64,000 bases of DNA from Ktedonobacter sp. SOSP1-85 (GTDB lineage: Bacteria; Chloroflexota; Ktedonobacteria; Ktedonobacterales; Ktedonobacteraceae). The stretch spans positions 992,001-1,056,000 of the forward strand of contig NZ_BNJI01000002.1 of NCBI RefSeq assembly GCF_016587415.1, in the 5' to 3' direction. Shown in pieces: positions 8,841 through 17,749 of this stretch. The notes under the pieces are model-generated. The model ran no database searches and was not told the origin of the DNA. It saw nothing but the letters and a program-made list of their open reading frames with translations. Numbering within the stretch: position 1 is the first letter of the stretch; the number at the start of each line of letters is the position of its first letter. The position numbers were made by a program, and so were the translations under genes.

Positions 8841-8866
8841 AGTAGCCGCGTACGCCAGTAGCGGGC
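8841..8866. repeat. dispersed repeat A
   Basis: AGTAGCCGCGTACGCCAGTAGCGGGC: two CAGTAGC-type words separated by CGCGTACGC, followed by GGGC. Near-identical copies occur at 17695, 20590, 26399, 50947, 50974 and 51668, always between genes. Confidence 0.8.
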
Positions 8867-8930
8867 CTTCCCTGAGAGAGCATATAATACAAGCAGAGAT
8901 TAAGCTCTTCAGAATGTAGAAGGATCGGTA

Positions 8931-9407
8931 ATGCAGCTGGTAACGAAGTTTCAAGAGCGTTTGCGGATGAGCGCGGACGAGTTTCTCTGGGCTGTGAGCC
9001 TGGTGCCGCATGAGCGGCTCTTTCTGGCTCCGCGTGAGGATAAGTGGCCGGTGGCGCGTTTACTTTTCCACCTGACTTTGTATGAAAAGACGATAGCTCT
9101 CCCGACAATGTGCCAGTGGTCTGGCGGGGCAAAATCAATTGTAGGCACGCAGGAGGAGGGCGAGGCGCGAGAGAATCAGGCCTGGAACGAGGGTCAGGAT
9201 CACGAGATCGCCGCCTTGAGCGAGGAGTTTAAAGCAGGGCGCGCCGAACAGATCGCCCTACTGGCTGAGTTGACGGATGAACGTTTGCAGGAGCGCTTGC
9301 CGGTGTTGTGGGGGGAGCGCTCCCTGCAATGGGTATTGACTAAGACCTATCAGCATACGCTTGAGCATACCGACGAGGTGCTGCGTGCCTACCTCTGGTG
9401 GAAATAG
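8931..9407 (+). CDS. DinB-like four-helix protein
   Basis: 158 residues. Pattern 'DKWPVARLLFHLTLYEKTIALPTM' in the first half and 'LTKTYQHTLEHTDEVLRAYLWW' at the end gives the His positions that bind metal in the DinB/YfiT superfamily, which includes thiol-dependent transferases. It is one of at least three such genes in the window. No specific reaction can be assigned. Confidence 0.75.
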   Translation: MQLVTKFQERLRMSADEFLWAVSLVPHERLFLAPREDKWPVARLLFHLTLYEKTIALPTMCQWSGGAKSIVGTQEEGEARENQAWNEGQDHEIAALSEEFKAGRAEQIALLAELTDERLQERLPVLWGERSLQWVLTKTYQHTLEHTDEVLRAYLWWK

Positions 9408-9426
9408 GGTCTGGAGAGAAGTGAGT

Positions 9427-10068
9427 ATGCATAACGTACGAGAGAAGCGGCCGTCAGAGCAAATGGCCCTGACAGGGGATTGCTGGACGCGGCTGGCGCA
9501 GATTGTCTCCTCTGTGACAAATCCGCTGTATATCGCCTTACCAACCTTTCTGCTGGTGGCGTTGGCGACCGCTCCCAGCGTAGAGCGCGCCTTGCTCTGG
9601 TGGCTTGTAACCTCGCTGGGGATTACGCTGGCGCCACTGCTGTTTATCTGGCGTGGCGTGCGACTGGGACACTACAGCGATCACCATGTGAGCGTGCGTG
9701 AGCAGCGCTTTGTGCCTCTCCTGTTTGGCGTTCTCTGTATGGGAACTGTCTTTGTGTTGCTCCTTGTGCTTGGGGCCTCGCGTGCGCTGTTGGCGACTGT
9801 GACAGGGGGGCTCGTTGCCGGAGCTATAGCGACCATCATCACGCGCCGCTGGAAGATCAGTTTGCACCTGGTGGGGATGGCGGGCGCCGTGACGACCTTT
9901 GGCCTGGTGCTGGGAGCACTCTATTTCTGCCTGGCTCCGCTGGTCGTACTTGTCGCCTGGGCGCGCTGGAAGGTCTACGCTCACACTATCGCTCAGGCCT
10001 GCGCCGGAACTGTCCTGGCCGTGGTGGTGGCCCTTATTATCTTCTGGCTCTTTGGAGTGTATAAATAA
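9427..10068 (+). CDS. PAP2-like membrane protein
   Basis: About 213 residues with roughly six hydrophobic helices. 'RLGHYSDHHVSVREQR', 'RRWKISLHLVGMAGAVTTF' and 'RWKVYAHTIAQACAG' resemble the diverged PAP2 phosphatase-like proteins of Chloroflexota and archaea, but the canonical SGH motif is not obvious, so catalysis is uncertain. The gene begins 19 bases after the DinB gene (ATG 9427 with GGAGAG upstream; GTG 9421 is possible) and ends in a very strong terminator. Confidence 0.6.
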   Translation: MHNVREKRPSEQMALTGDCWTRLAQIVSSVTNPLYIALPTFLLVALATAPSVERALLWWLVTSLGITLAPLLFIWRGVRLGHYSDHHVSVREQRFVPLLFGVLCMGTVFVLLLVLGASRALLATVTGGLVAGAIATIITRRWKISLHLVGMAGAVTTFGLVLGALYFCLAPLVVLVAWARWKVYAHTIAQACAGTVLAVVVALIIFWLFGVYK

Positions 10069-10114
10069 AAACACAGGTACCGGGCAGCGTGCGCTGCCCG
10101 GTACCTGTGTTTTT
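10067..10114. terminator. perfect 22-bp intrinsic terminator
   Basis: AAAAACACAGGTACCGGGCAGC pairs with its exact complement across the loop GTGC, flanked by A-run and T-run, so it works in either direction. It begins within the stop region of the PAP2-like gene and stands opposite the 3' end of mntH. Confidence 0.88.
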
Positions 10115-10178
10115 ATTTGAGGGAGAAAAGCGGGGACACCCCACACCCCGGCAGGGGCAAAGGCTCCCTGCACTCCCA

Positions 10179-11522
10179 TTAGAAAATTGATTGGATGGCG
10201 CTGGTGAGCAGGTAGAGGTTGAGGGCGATGATCAGTCCAGCGACTGTGCAGGCGATGGCGGTCGTAATGCGATGGTTAACCAGGTTTTTCATGAGCTTGC
10301 GCTGGCTGGTGAAGATGACCAGGGGCACCAGGGCGAAGGGGATACCGAAGCTCAGGACTACCTGGCTGATGACCAGCGTGCGCGTCGGATCGAGGCCGAT
10401 GGCGATCACAATGAGTGCGGGCAACATCGTAACCAGGCGGCGAATCCAGATGTGAATGCTGCGTTTTAAGAAGCCTTGCATGACGACCTGTCCCGCCATG
10501 GTCCCCACCACCGAAGAGGAGAGGCCCGAGGCCAGTAGCGAGATGCCAAAGATCTTGCTGGAGGCGTTCCCCAGCAGCGGTCTGAGTGTGCGGTAAGCCT
10601 CCTCGATAGAGGCGACATTGGTCAGGCCATTGGTGTGAAAGGTCGAGGCCGCCATGATTAGCATCGCCATATTAACCAGGCCAGCGATACCCATGGCGAT
10701 GATGACGTCGATGATCTCGAAGCGGTAGATGCGCTTCTGGTGCGCGGGATCGTCGACTATAATGCGTTTCTGCGTCAGAGATGAGTGCAGGAAAATGACA
10801 TGTGGCATCACGGTCGCGCCTAGAATGCCGACTGCGAGCAGCAGGCTCTCTGTGCCATCCAGGCGGGGAGTGACAACACTCAGGCCGATCTGGCCCCAAT
10901 CGGGACGACTGATGATGCTTTCAAGCAGATAGCAAAGGGCGATAATAGTGATGAGAACAGTAATCACGGCCTCTAATGGGCGGAAGCCTCGCCTCTGCAA
11001 GCCGAGCAGCAGAATGGTACAGACTGCGGTAAGCAGGCCTGAGATGAGCAAGGGAATATGAAAGAGCAGCGTGAAGCCCAGGGCCGCGCCAAGAAACTCC
11101 GCCATATCTGTGGCAATGGCGACAACTTCGCTCACAACCCACATGCCCCATACCACGGGGCGAGGAAATTGTTCGCGGCACATCTCGGCCAGGTTATGCC
11201 CGGTCGCGATCCCCAATTTTGCCGAGAGCGCTTGAATGAGCATCGCCATAAGGTTGCTGGCTATGATGACCCACACGAGCAAATAGCCAAATTCCGCTCC
11301 ACCTTGAATATTCGTAGCGAAATTTCCAGGATCGACATAGGCAACGCTGGCGATAAAAGCGGGACCAAGAAAAGGGAGGAGATCACCTAATGCGGGCTTT
11401 CCTTTACCCTTGAGCACCTTCTGTGCGGCTAGTACAGTGGCATCATCTGAGGCCGTGGATGGTGGCGGGAGGCAGCGCGAGAAGAAGTTCCCCCCCAACT
11501 TATTCAGTGGCTTAGAAGACAT
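10179..11522 (-). CDS. mntH: Nramp-family divalent metal (Mn2+/Fe2+) transporter MntH
   Basis: 447 residues with about eleven membrane helices. The first helix holds DPGN (about 64-67), and the sixth holds 'LGATVMPHVIFLHS' with the MPH motif; these coordinate the metal in Nramp transporters. Proton-coupled uptake of Mn2+ (possibly Fe2+) is the family function. The N-terminal 40 residues are an extra soluble segment. The upstream region is AT-rich; no clear MntR or Fur box was identified by eye. Confidence 0.93.
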   Translation of the reverse strand: MSSKPLNKLGGNFFSRCLPPPSTASDDATVLAAQKVLKGKGKPALGDLLPFLGPAFIASVAYVDPGNFATNIQGGAEFGYLLVWVIIASNLMAMLIQALSAKLGIATGHNLAEMCREQFPRPVVWGMWVVSEVVAIATDMAEFLGAALGFTLLFHIPLLISGLLTAVCTILLLGLQRRGFRPLEAVITVLITIIALCYLLESIISRPDWGQIGLSVVTPRLDGTESLLLAVGILGATVMPHVIFLHSSLTQKRIIVDDPAHQKRIYRFEIIDVIIAMGIAGLVNMAMLIMAASTFHTNGLTNVASIEEAYRTLRPLLGNASSKIFGISLLASGLSSSVVGTMAGQVVMQGFLKRSIHIWIRRLVTMLPALIVIAIGLDPTRTLVISQVVLSFGIPFALVPLVIFTSQRKLMKNLVNHRITTAIACTVAGLIIALNLYLLTSAIQSIF

Positions 11523-11730
11523 CTACGAACTCCATTTCCCGATTTTAATAAGAGCAGAACGACGCAGTTTTTAATAGGGTAAAAAAAATTTTTAATGCTC
11601 TAAAAAATAGAATACCTGGAGATAAAAGTTTTGTCAAGGGATGCTTGATTATAGAACGTCGAAAAACGGGGAAATGTAGGGCGGAAGCAATTTAAAGCCG
11701 AAGAAACAGGCAGTAGCGGGTCCGGGTAGC

Positions 11731-11755
11731 CCGACGCTGCTAAAGCACGCGTCGG
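11731..11755. repeat. dispersed hairpin repeat B, longest perfect copy
   Basis: CCGACGCTGCTAAAGCAC followed by GCGTCGG; outer arms CCGACGC/GCGTCGG pair perfectly. Ten bases from a half-copy of repeat A, the only place in the window where the two families touch. Confidence 0.75.
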
Positions 11756-11833
11756 ACGGCTTTTGGTTATGCGGTGGTGCATTGCTGATTATTGAGCCTG
11801 AAGGATGCCGGGTTGGTGTTGGCGCTATAACGT

Positions 11834-11879
11834 AAAAAGCCATGGTGTCTTCCCGCTATGAGAAGGCACCATGACTTTT
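11834..11879 (-). terminator. terminator of the sugar ABC transporter operon
   Basis: AAAAAGCCATGGTGTCTTC and GAAGGCACCATGACTTTT pair with two mismatches. It lies 24 bases past the stop of the last permease gene and ends in a T-run on the minus strand. Confidence 0.75.
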
Positions 11880-11902
11880 GGGTAGGTGACGATGGAGCGA
11901 GG

Positions 11903-12736
11903 CTAGAACTTAATCGCGCCCGCAGAGATGTTGGCGATGAACTGGCGTGTTCCCAGGAAGAAGATGATAATGAGTGGGATAGTCGCCAGCAGGGTGCCAG
12001 TCATGACCATGCTGTAATCGGTGTTGTAGACGCCATTCAGATTGGCGACCGCGACCTGTAGGGTGAACATCTTGGGGTCATTGAGTACGATCAATGGCCA
12101 CAGGTAGTCGTTCCAGGAGCCGATAAAGGTAAAGATGCCCAGGAAGCCCAGGGCTGGGCGCAGAGCGGGTAGCGCCACATTCCAGTAGACGCGGAAGTGT
12201 CCTGCCCCATCGATCTTCGCGGCATCAATCAATTCGTTTGGAATCGCGCCGAGAGAGTACTGGCGCAGCCAGAAGATACCGAAGGCCGTCACCATGGTTG
12301 GAACGATAAGTGGTAGGAAGGTTCCAATCCAGTGCAGGTTCGACATGATGACGAACGAGGCCACCAGAGAACCTGCGGAGGGCAGAATCATCGTACCGAT
12401 CAGGACCACGAAGAGCGTATTTTTCCCTGGAAACTCAAACTTGGCGAAGGTGAAGCCCGCCAGGGAGCAGAAGAAGAGCACAAGCAGCGTGACGCTGCCC
12501 GCGACCAGGACGGTGTTAAGGAAGCTGCGATAGAAGTCAATGCTCTGCAAGACGTGAGCAATGTTTGTCAGCAGCTGACTACCAAAGATCAACTTGGGTG
12601 GGACGCGGTAGATATCGCTCGTCGTATTGGTCGCCATGACAATCATCCAATAGAAGGGGAAGATCGAAATAATCAGCCCCAGCAACAGAGCGATCTCGAC
12701 AATAACGCGCAACCAGCGTGATTCATGTTGTATCAT
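11903..12736 (-). CDS. carbohydrate ABC transporter permease (MalG type)
   Basis: 277 residues, six membrane helices, with the EAA loop 'ELIDAAKIDGAGHFRVYW' and the following 'ALPALRPALG' that docks on the ATPase. This is the second permease of a CUT1-type sugar importer. It follows the MalF-type permease by 26 bases in one operon with the binding protein. No ATPase gene is present, so a shared MsiK-type ATPase elsewhere is likely, as is usual for CUT1 systems in this type of genome. Confidence 0.9.
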   Translation of the reverse strand: MIQHESRWLRVIVEIALLLGLIISIFPFYWMIVMATNTTSDIYRVPPKLIFGSQLLTNIAHVLQSIDFYRSFLNTVLVAGSVTLLVLFFCSLAGFTFAKFEFPGKNTLFVVLIGTMILPSAGSLVASFVIMSNLHWIGTFLPLIVPTMVTAFGIFWLRQYSLGAIPNELIDAAKIDGAGHFRVYWNVALPALRPALGFLGIFTFIGSWNDYLWPLIVLNDPKMFTLQVAVANLNGVYNTDYSMVMTGTLLATIPLIIIFFLGTRQFIANISAGAIKF

Positions 12737-12762
12737 TGCTTTTTCTCCTTCTTGCCGTAGCC

Positions 12763-13695
12763 TTAGCGCTCTGTACCCTGTACAATTTTCCAGTTAACGA
12801 AGGTGAAGATGACCAGGATGAAGAACATGATCCAGCCGACCGCCGCGCCGAAGCCATAGTGGAAGGAGGCGAAGGCCTGCCAATACTGGTAGAGTGACAT
12901 CGTTAAGCCGGAATTGCCGACGCCGCCATTATTGCCAAAGAGGATCTGAGGCTCGGTGAAGAGCGTCATACCACCAAGGGTAGAGGAAATGACAGTGAAG
13001 AGAATCACTGGCCTGAGCAGCGGAAGTGTGATGTGGTAGAACGTTCTCCAGGTATTGGCGCCATCGATACGTGCCGCCTCGTAGAAATCACTGGGAATGC
13101 TCTGTAAGCCAGCCATGTAGATCAGGGCGTTATAGCCAGTCCAGCGCCAGATGGTGATCAGAGCGACAGCCCAACGCATCGGCCAGGCATCGGTAAGCCA
13201 GCCAATGGTGTTCAGGTGCATCGTACCGAGCATCTGATTGATAAGCCCATATTGATCGCCAAAGAAAGAGCCAAAGATCAAGGCAATAGCCACCGTCGAG
13301 GTGATGTTTGGCAGGAGGTAGGCCACCTGGTAGGCGAACTTGGAGCGCTTGCGCATATTTAAGAGGAAGGCTAGTAGTAGCGCTAGCGCCAGCATGGGAA
13401 TGGTGGAGATGATCCAGATTTCAAAGGTATTGAGAATAGCCTGGCCAAAGATAGGATCTGTCAAGGCGAACGCGAAGTTGTTCAAGCCAATGAAGTTCAT
13501 CTGGCCGATGCCATCCCAGCGCTGAAAGGCCAGGTAGAGCGAGAAAATGACTGGGGCTATGCCGAAGCAGAGATAGATAATAAAGAAGGGCGCAATCGAG
13601 AGATACATGGGCAGGTACTTGCGCAGACTGCTCTTCCTCGCGACGGTTTGTTGCTTCTCAACCTTCTCGGCAATACTCACAGGTGTTGCACTCAT
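12763..13695 (-). CDS. carbohydrate ABC transporter permease (MalF type)
   Basis: 310 residues, six helices after a cytoplasmic N-terminus of about 25 residues. The EAA loop is 'SDFYEAARIDGANTWRTF' followed by 'ITLPLLRPVI'. It forms the heterodimeric channel with the MalG-type protein. It begins 30 bases downstream of the binding-protein gene. Confidence 0.9.
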   Translation of the reverse strand: MSATPVSIAEKVEKQQTVARKSSLRKYLPMYLSIAPFFIIYLCFGIAPVIFSLYLAFQRWDGIGQMNFIGLNNFAFALTDPIFGQAILNTFEIWIISTIPMLALALLLAFLLNMRKRSKFAYQVAYLLPNITSTVAIALIFGSFFGDQYGLINQMLGTMHLNTIGWLTDAWPMRWAVALITIWRWTGYNALIYMAGLQSIPSDFYEAARIDGANTWRTFYHITLPLLRPVILFTVISSTLGGMTLFTEPQILFGNNGGVGNSGLTMSLYQYWQAFASFHYGFGAAVGWIMFFILVIFTFVNWKIVQGTER

Positions 13696-13725
13696 CGAAT
13701 ATTTCCTCCTTGAAGTATCGAAACA

Positions 13726-15009
13726 CTAGCGTAAGAGACCACGTTGTGTCGCCGCCTGTGCATCATTCCAGGCCTGGTCAGGGTTTTTTCCCTGGTACTC
13801 CACCAGGCTGAGCTGGTCGGTAATGGCGGTTCCGGCGATACCGTCGTATGGCCCCGAGTAGAATGAAGGAACATTTTTTACCGCGACGCCGAAGACGTCT
13901 TGCGTATCCTCACCGCCGTAGAAGTCCTCTTTCTGATGCAAAGCGGGATCATTGAGGGAATCTAACGCCGAGGGATAGAGCTGGAGATCTTTATACCCAG
14001 CAACCTGATTCGTGGGCGACTGGAGCCATTTGATGACCTCGAAAGCCTCTTTCGGATGCTGACAGTACTTGGTAATTGCCAGGAAGGAGCCGCCAGAGTT
14101 GCCATCGCCACCCGGAGCGCGAGCGATACGCCATTTCCCCTTGGTATCGGGAGCCGCGTCCTGCAAGACCTGTTTCATCCAGACCGCGCCTACAAATGAT
14201 GCAATGTAGCCGTTGCTGACGCCCTGGTTCCATGAGGTCCCCCACATGGGAACTTTGCCATCCACACCCGCTTTGTAGGTCTTGATCGCCTCGTCCCACA
14301 TGGCCTTGATGTGAGACTGGTCGCCCAGATAGGTGCCGCTCTTATCAAAATACTGTTTGGCGCTTTGTCCAAGCATCTGGCCATACACGGTGCCGATGTT
14401 GTCGAACATAAAGGATTTGTTGTTGGTTGCCTGCTTCAATTTGGCGCCAGCGTTGATGTAGTCGTCCCAGGTCTTGAGCTGGGCTGAGACTTGTTGGGGA
14501 TCGGTTGGCAACCCGGCTTTCTCAAAGAGATCTGTGCGATAGAAGAGAGCGGTGGGACCGGTGTCCATGGGAAAGCCAATCATCTTGCCATCGGGGGCAA
14601 TACCCAGGTTCCACTTCCAGGCTAGATACTGTGATTGCACATCGTTGGCGCCCAGGGAGTTCAGATCAAAAAACTGATCCTCGTCGGGAAAATAGGTAGA
14701 GATGTTCGAGTTGATACCCATGATGTCGGGCACACCACTATGGGCCGCCATCGAGGTACGCACCTTATTGTCATAATCCGTAATCTTCTGTGCATCCAGG
14801 ACAATATTGGGGAATTGTTTATTCACCTGCGCGATCAGGTTATCGCTAATAGAGCGGTTCCAGTACCAGAGGGTCAGGTGAATCTTGCCGTCATCGCTGC
14901 CCGCGCAGGCGGCCAGGCCCATAGCGGTACTAAGGAGGGCAAGGAGACAAAAGAATGTGTTGAGCCATACTTTGCGCCGACGCAAAGCTGGACCAGAGGC
15001 ATGGATCAT
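13726..15009 (-). CDS. sugar ABC transporter substrate-binding lipoprotein
   Basis: 427 residues from the chosen start. The signal peptide (Arg-rich start, hydrophobic core) ends in the lipobox GLAACAG (Cys at about 35). The body 'IHLTLWYWNRSISDNLIAQVNKQFP' and 'GGDGNSGGSFLAITKYCQHPKEAFEVIKWL' is typical of family 1 extracellular solute-binding proteins (split here into two motifs). ATG at 15009 is preferred because AGGAAAGTGGGG precedes it; a longer frame exists upstream. First gene of the operon; a candidate operator lies 72-90 bases upstream. Confidence 0.9.
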   Translation of the reverse strand: MIHASGPALRRRKVWLNTFFCLLALLSTAMGLAACAGSDDGKIHLTLWYWNRSISDNLIAQVNKQFPNIVLDAQKITDYDNKVRTSMAAHSGVPDIMGINSNISTYFPDEDQFFDLNSLGANDVQSQYLAWKWNLGIAPDGKMIGFPMDTGPTALFYRTDLFEKAGLPTDPQQVSAQLKTWDDYINAGAKLKQATNNKSFMFDNIGTVYGQMLGQSAKQYFDKSGTYLGDQSHIKAMWDEAIKTYKAGVDGKVPMWGTSWNQGVSNGYIASFVGAVWMKQVLQDAAPDTKGKWRIARAPGGDGNSGGSFLAITKYCQHPKEAFEVIKWLQSPTNQVAGYKDLQLYPSALDSLNDPALHQKEDFYGGEDTQDVFGVAVKNVPSFYSGPYDGIAGTAITDQLSLVEYQGKNPDQAWNDAQAATQRGLLR

Positions 15010-15080
15010 AATGAACCCCACTTTCCTGAGAATGTCCCCAACGTCAGGGGATAGGCGACATTGCGATCTATTCACATCAT

Positions 15081-15099
15081 GGTTTCGCGTAACAAAACC
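15081..15099. promoter_or_regulatory. candidate LacI-family operator upstream of the sugar transporter operon
   Basis: GGTTTCGCGTAACAAAACC is an imperfect palindrome (6 of 9 positions). A second copy of its core, TTTCGCGTRACAAAACC with one difference, lies at 16463-16479, upstream of the lacI-type gene. The location in front of the binding-protein gene fits repression by the neighbouring regulator. This is inference from position and repetition. Confidence 0.45.
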
Positions 15100-15113
15100 T
15101 ATGAAGGGAATAC

Positions 15114-16118
15114 CTAAGGAAGTAGTGCCACCGAATGGCGTATGATAAGTTCTGGTTTTAGGACGTGTGTTGAGACTATGGGTTGGTGCTCAATCGCGTG
15201 TTGTAAAGTGTGCAGGGCCTGGTGTATTAATTTATATTTATCGATTCTGACGGTGGTCAATGGAGGACTGGTATACCTGGCCAGGTTGATGTCATCGATG
15301 CCAACAATTGAGAGTTCTTCTGGAACACGTATGCCTAAATCCCAGGCAGCTGACAAGACCCCAATGGCCATGAGATCATTGGTTGTGAAAATAGCAGTAG
15401 GCCGTTCAGGGCGCTTAAGAAGTTCGTAGGCCGCTGCCTTTCCCAACTCCAGTTTAGATGCTCCCCCTGCTATGAACTCTGGATCAATAGAGATGCCATG
15501 CTCTATGAAAACACTTTTAAAGCCGTTTGTGCGTATGGCATGGTGGTCGCAATTATTATTGTCTAGATGTGTGACTATACCAACCTGCCTATGTCCGGAC
15601 GTAAAGAGATGTTCCGCCGCGAGCCTGCCCCCTTCAAAGAAGTCAAACAGGACAGTCTCATAGTCGGAGATGTCTTCACCTTCCCAAAGGCAGTAAATTA
15701 CTGGGAGGGTGGGTGGTATAAGTTCTCGCACAGTTTGTGGCGAGAGTGAGCAGGCGATGATAATGCCATCAACTTTCCGGGCGACCAGGTCTTTCAGCAT
15801 AAGCTGTGTCATCTCGTCATTGTCGGTAAGAGTGGTGACAAAGATACGTAGACCAGCGGCATAGGCCAGCGTTTCCGCCGTGTACACAATTTCCGCGAAG
15901 AAAGGATTATCAACGGGATGGACAATCAGGCCAATAATGCTGGTACGTCCCTTGATCAGGCTGCGCGCGACCAGATTGGGACTATAGCCCAGTTCCTGAG
16001 CGTACTGAAGTACACGTGCGCGCGTCTTCTCGCTCACTGAGCCTTTGCCCGAGAAGACATTTGAAACCGTTGTCGCTGTGACACCTGCCGCCCTGGCGAT
16101 ATCATAAATAGTTGTCAT
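15114..16118 (-). CDS. LacI-family transcriptional regulator
   Basis: 334 residues. The N-terminal HTH 'TIYDIARAAGVTATTVSNVF' with the hinge helix region 'ELGYSPNLVARSL' is diagnostic. The rest is a periplasmic-binding-protein-like sensor with 'GIIIACSLSP', 'GIVTHLDNNNCDHHAIR' and 'LSIVGIDDINLARYTSPPLTTVR'. It is immediately upstream of the sugar transporter operon on the same strand and probably represses it in the absence of sugar. Confidence 0.92.
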   Translation of the reverse strand: MTTIYDIARAAGVTATTVSNVFSGKGSVSEKTRARVLQYAQELGYSPNLVARSLIKGRTSIIGLIVHPVDNPFFAEIVYTAETLAYAAGLRIFVTTLTDNDEMTQLMLKDLVARKVDGIIIACSLSPQTVRELIPPTLPVIYCLWEGEDISDYETVLFDFFEGGRLAAEHLFTSGHRQVGIVTHLDNNNCDHHAIRTNGFKSVFIEHGISIDPEFIAGGASKLELGKAAAYELLKRPERPTAIFTTNDLMAIGVLSAAWDLGIRVPEELSIVGIDDINLARYTSPPLTTVRIDKYKLIHQALHTLQHAIEHQPIVSTHVLKPELIIRHSVALLP

Positions 16119-16714
16119 GGCGCTCCTTCGTCTTTGGAGAAGCCTTGTAGTTAATCGATAAACTAGATAGTATTATAATTAATTAACATATATTGCTGCT
16201 AAAGTCAAGGAATCGCATGCTGATAATGAAATTAGACTGATCGAAGGGGGCTTGCAAAGAATGCATTTTTTTGTTTTTGACATCAATTTGAGTAACTTCT
16301 TCTTCGCCAGTGTTTGAAATGGGTCAAATGACTCATAGATTACGCTTATAAATTGGGTACACTACCTCTTGCTTAGGTAATACGAAAGCACACTCAGGAG
16401 TTCTTGTTATGGATGGTAAAACACCTGCCTCTCTGCACTCTCTACTATAAACTCATCCCTTTTTTCGCGTGACAAAACCAAGCTTTTTGCGATAATAATT
16501 ATAGATGTACTTTCTCTTGCATTGATGCGTTTTGAGATACATTGACGTGCAGCTATGCTAATTGATGCATTCTAAAAACTAATTGAACCCAATCCCCTTT
16601 GTCTTGTCATGCAGACATGATAACGATATGTTTTGAATTTAGATAGCTAAAGTGAGATTACTGCTATACTCCTGTGACTGCGAACCTGGAATATAAAAAG
16701 GATAAGGTACTGAG
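16119..16714. other. intergenic region upstream of the LacI regulator, with second operator candidate
   Basis: AT-rich, divergent promoters expected for the LacI gene (left) and the CPBP gene (right). It contains the second copy of the candidate operator core at 16463-16479. A tiny frame MDGKTPASLHSLL (16409-16450) has AGGAG 8 bases upstream; whether it is translated is unknown. Nothing else is seen. Confidence 0.5.
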
Positions 16715-17680
16715 ATGCAGACATTATATACTAATAACGACAGTATTAAGATAAAAAAGAAGGCAACGTTTTATACCTGGTGGTTACTTGCCTCTCTTCT
16801 CGCCACGCTTTTTACGCTGCTGCCAGCCTATAGTAGTATTCCTCTAATTTATAAGTTACTTAGAGATTTGCCAGCAGGTGACGCAATTGCTAATCTGTCA
16901 CATCATCCGGAGACTATTCCTGCTGCGCTGGGCTTTACCCTATACTGGCTGATCGCTTCATGCTCAACCTTCCTCATGCTCTGGATCTGGATGTGTATCG
17001 TTGAGCGGCGAGGCCCCTGGCCTTTTAGGTTGCCGAGACGCCAGGCCTTGCGTACTTACTTACAAGGTCTGCTCCTTGGTGTCGTATTGATGAGTGTGAT
17101 TGTCTGCATCTTGCTCTCTTCCGGTACCGCGACACTACAACTGGCGGGTTCAGCAGAGGGAGGTGGCGTGGTCGCCCTTCTCTTTACCTTGTTTGGCTGG
17201 ATGGTTCAAGGACCAAAAGAAGAGATCGTTTACCGAGGCTGGCTGCTCTCCAGACTGACCAGGCGTTATGGTCGCTGGTTCAGTATTATGATATCCTCCC
17301 TGGTATTTGCGCTTGCGCACATCCTTAATCCTCACGTTAATCTATTGGCCCTGTTTAATCTCACATTATTCGGTGTGCTTTGTGCTCTCTGTGTCCTTGC
17401 CGATGGCAATATCTGGCGCGTGGCTGGTCTACATACCGCGTGGAACTGGATGCAGGGTCATATCTTTGCCCTGCCCGTAAGCGGCGTGCAGTATCACGGT
17501 GGAAATCTGTTCCTCTTCCAGAACACTTACGCGACCCTGCTCAATGGCGGCGAGTTTGGACCTGAAGGCGGCTTAGTTGTCACGCTCGTCCTTGTACTGG
17601 GCATTTCCCTGATCTGCCTCAGGCAGCAAACGCTTGCCACCCCAGAATTTCTCGCCAGGCGTGCCACCCAACCTCTCTAA
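16715..17680 (+). CDS. CPBP family intramembrane glutamic protease
   Basis: 321 residues, about eight helices. Motif 1 is 'GPKEEIVYRGWLLSRL' (EExxxR), motif 2 'VFALAHILNP' (FxxxH) and motif 3 'AGLHTAWNW' (HxxxN), the Rce1/Abi (CPBP) active-site set. Bacterial members are linked to bacteriocin self-immunity or membrane protein processing. A GGATAAGG-type site precedes ATG 16715. No bacteriocin cluster is nearby, so the role is open. Confidence 0.85.
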   Translation: MQTLYTNNDSIKIKKKATFYTWWLLASLLATLFTLLPAYSSIPLIYKLLRDLPAGDAIANLSHHPETIPAALGFTLYWLIASCSTFLMLWIWMCIVERRGPWPFRLPRRQALRTYLQGLLLGVVLMSVIVCILLSSGTATLQLAGSAEGGGVVALLFTLFGWMVQGPKEEIVYRGWLLSRLTRRYGRWFSIMISSLVFALAHILNPHVNLLALFNLTLFGVLCALCVLADGNIWRVAGLHTAWNWMQGHIFALPVSGVQYHGGNLFLFQNTYATLLNGGEFGPEGGLVVTLVLVLGISLICLRQQTLATPEFLARRATQPL

Positions 17681-17694
17681 GCGAATTGACTCTA

Positions 17695-17720
17695 CAGTAG
17701 CTGCGTACGCCAGTAGCGGT
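17695..17720. repeat. dispersed repeat A
   Basis: CAGTAGCTGCGTACGCCAGTAGCGG followed by TCTTGAC; the downstream TCTTGAC is also shared with the copy at 51668. It fills most of the gap between the CPBP and PabB-PabC genes. Confidence 0.8.
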
Positions 17721-17749
17721 CTTGACGGCTGCTGGCCATTTGCTATACC

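Larger units (their letters stand above)
11523..11902. other. intergenic stretch between mntH and the sugar permease genes
   Basis: No gene seen. It holds an A/T-rich leader for mntH (11550-11620), a half-copy of repeat A (CAGTAGCGGG at 11711) directly beside an exact repeat B (11731-11755), and the terminator of the permease operon. Confidence 0.6.
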
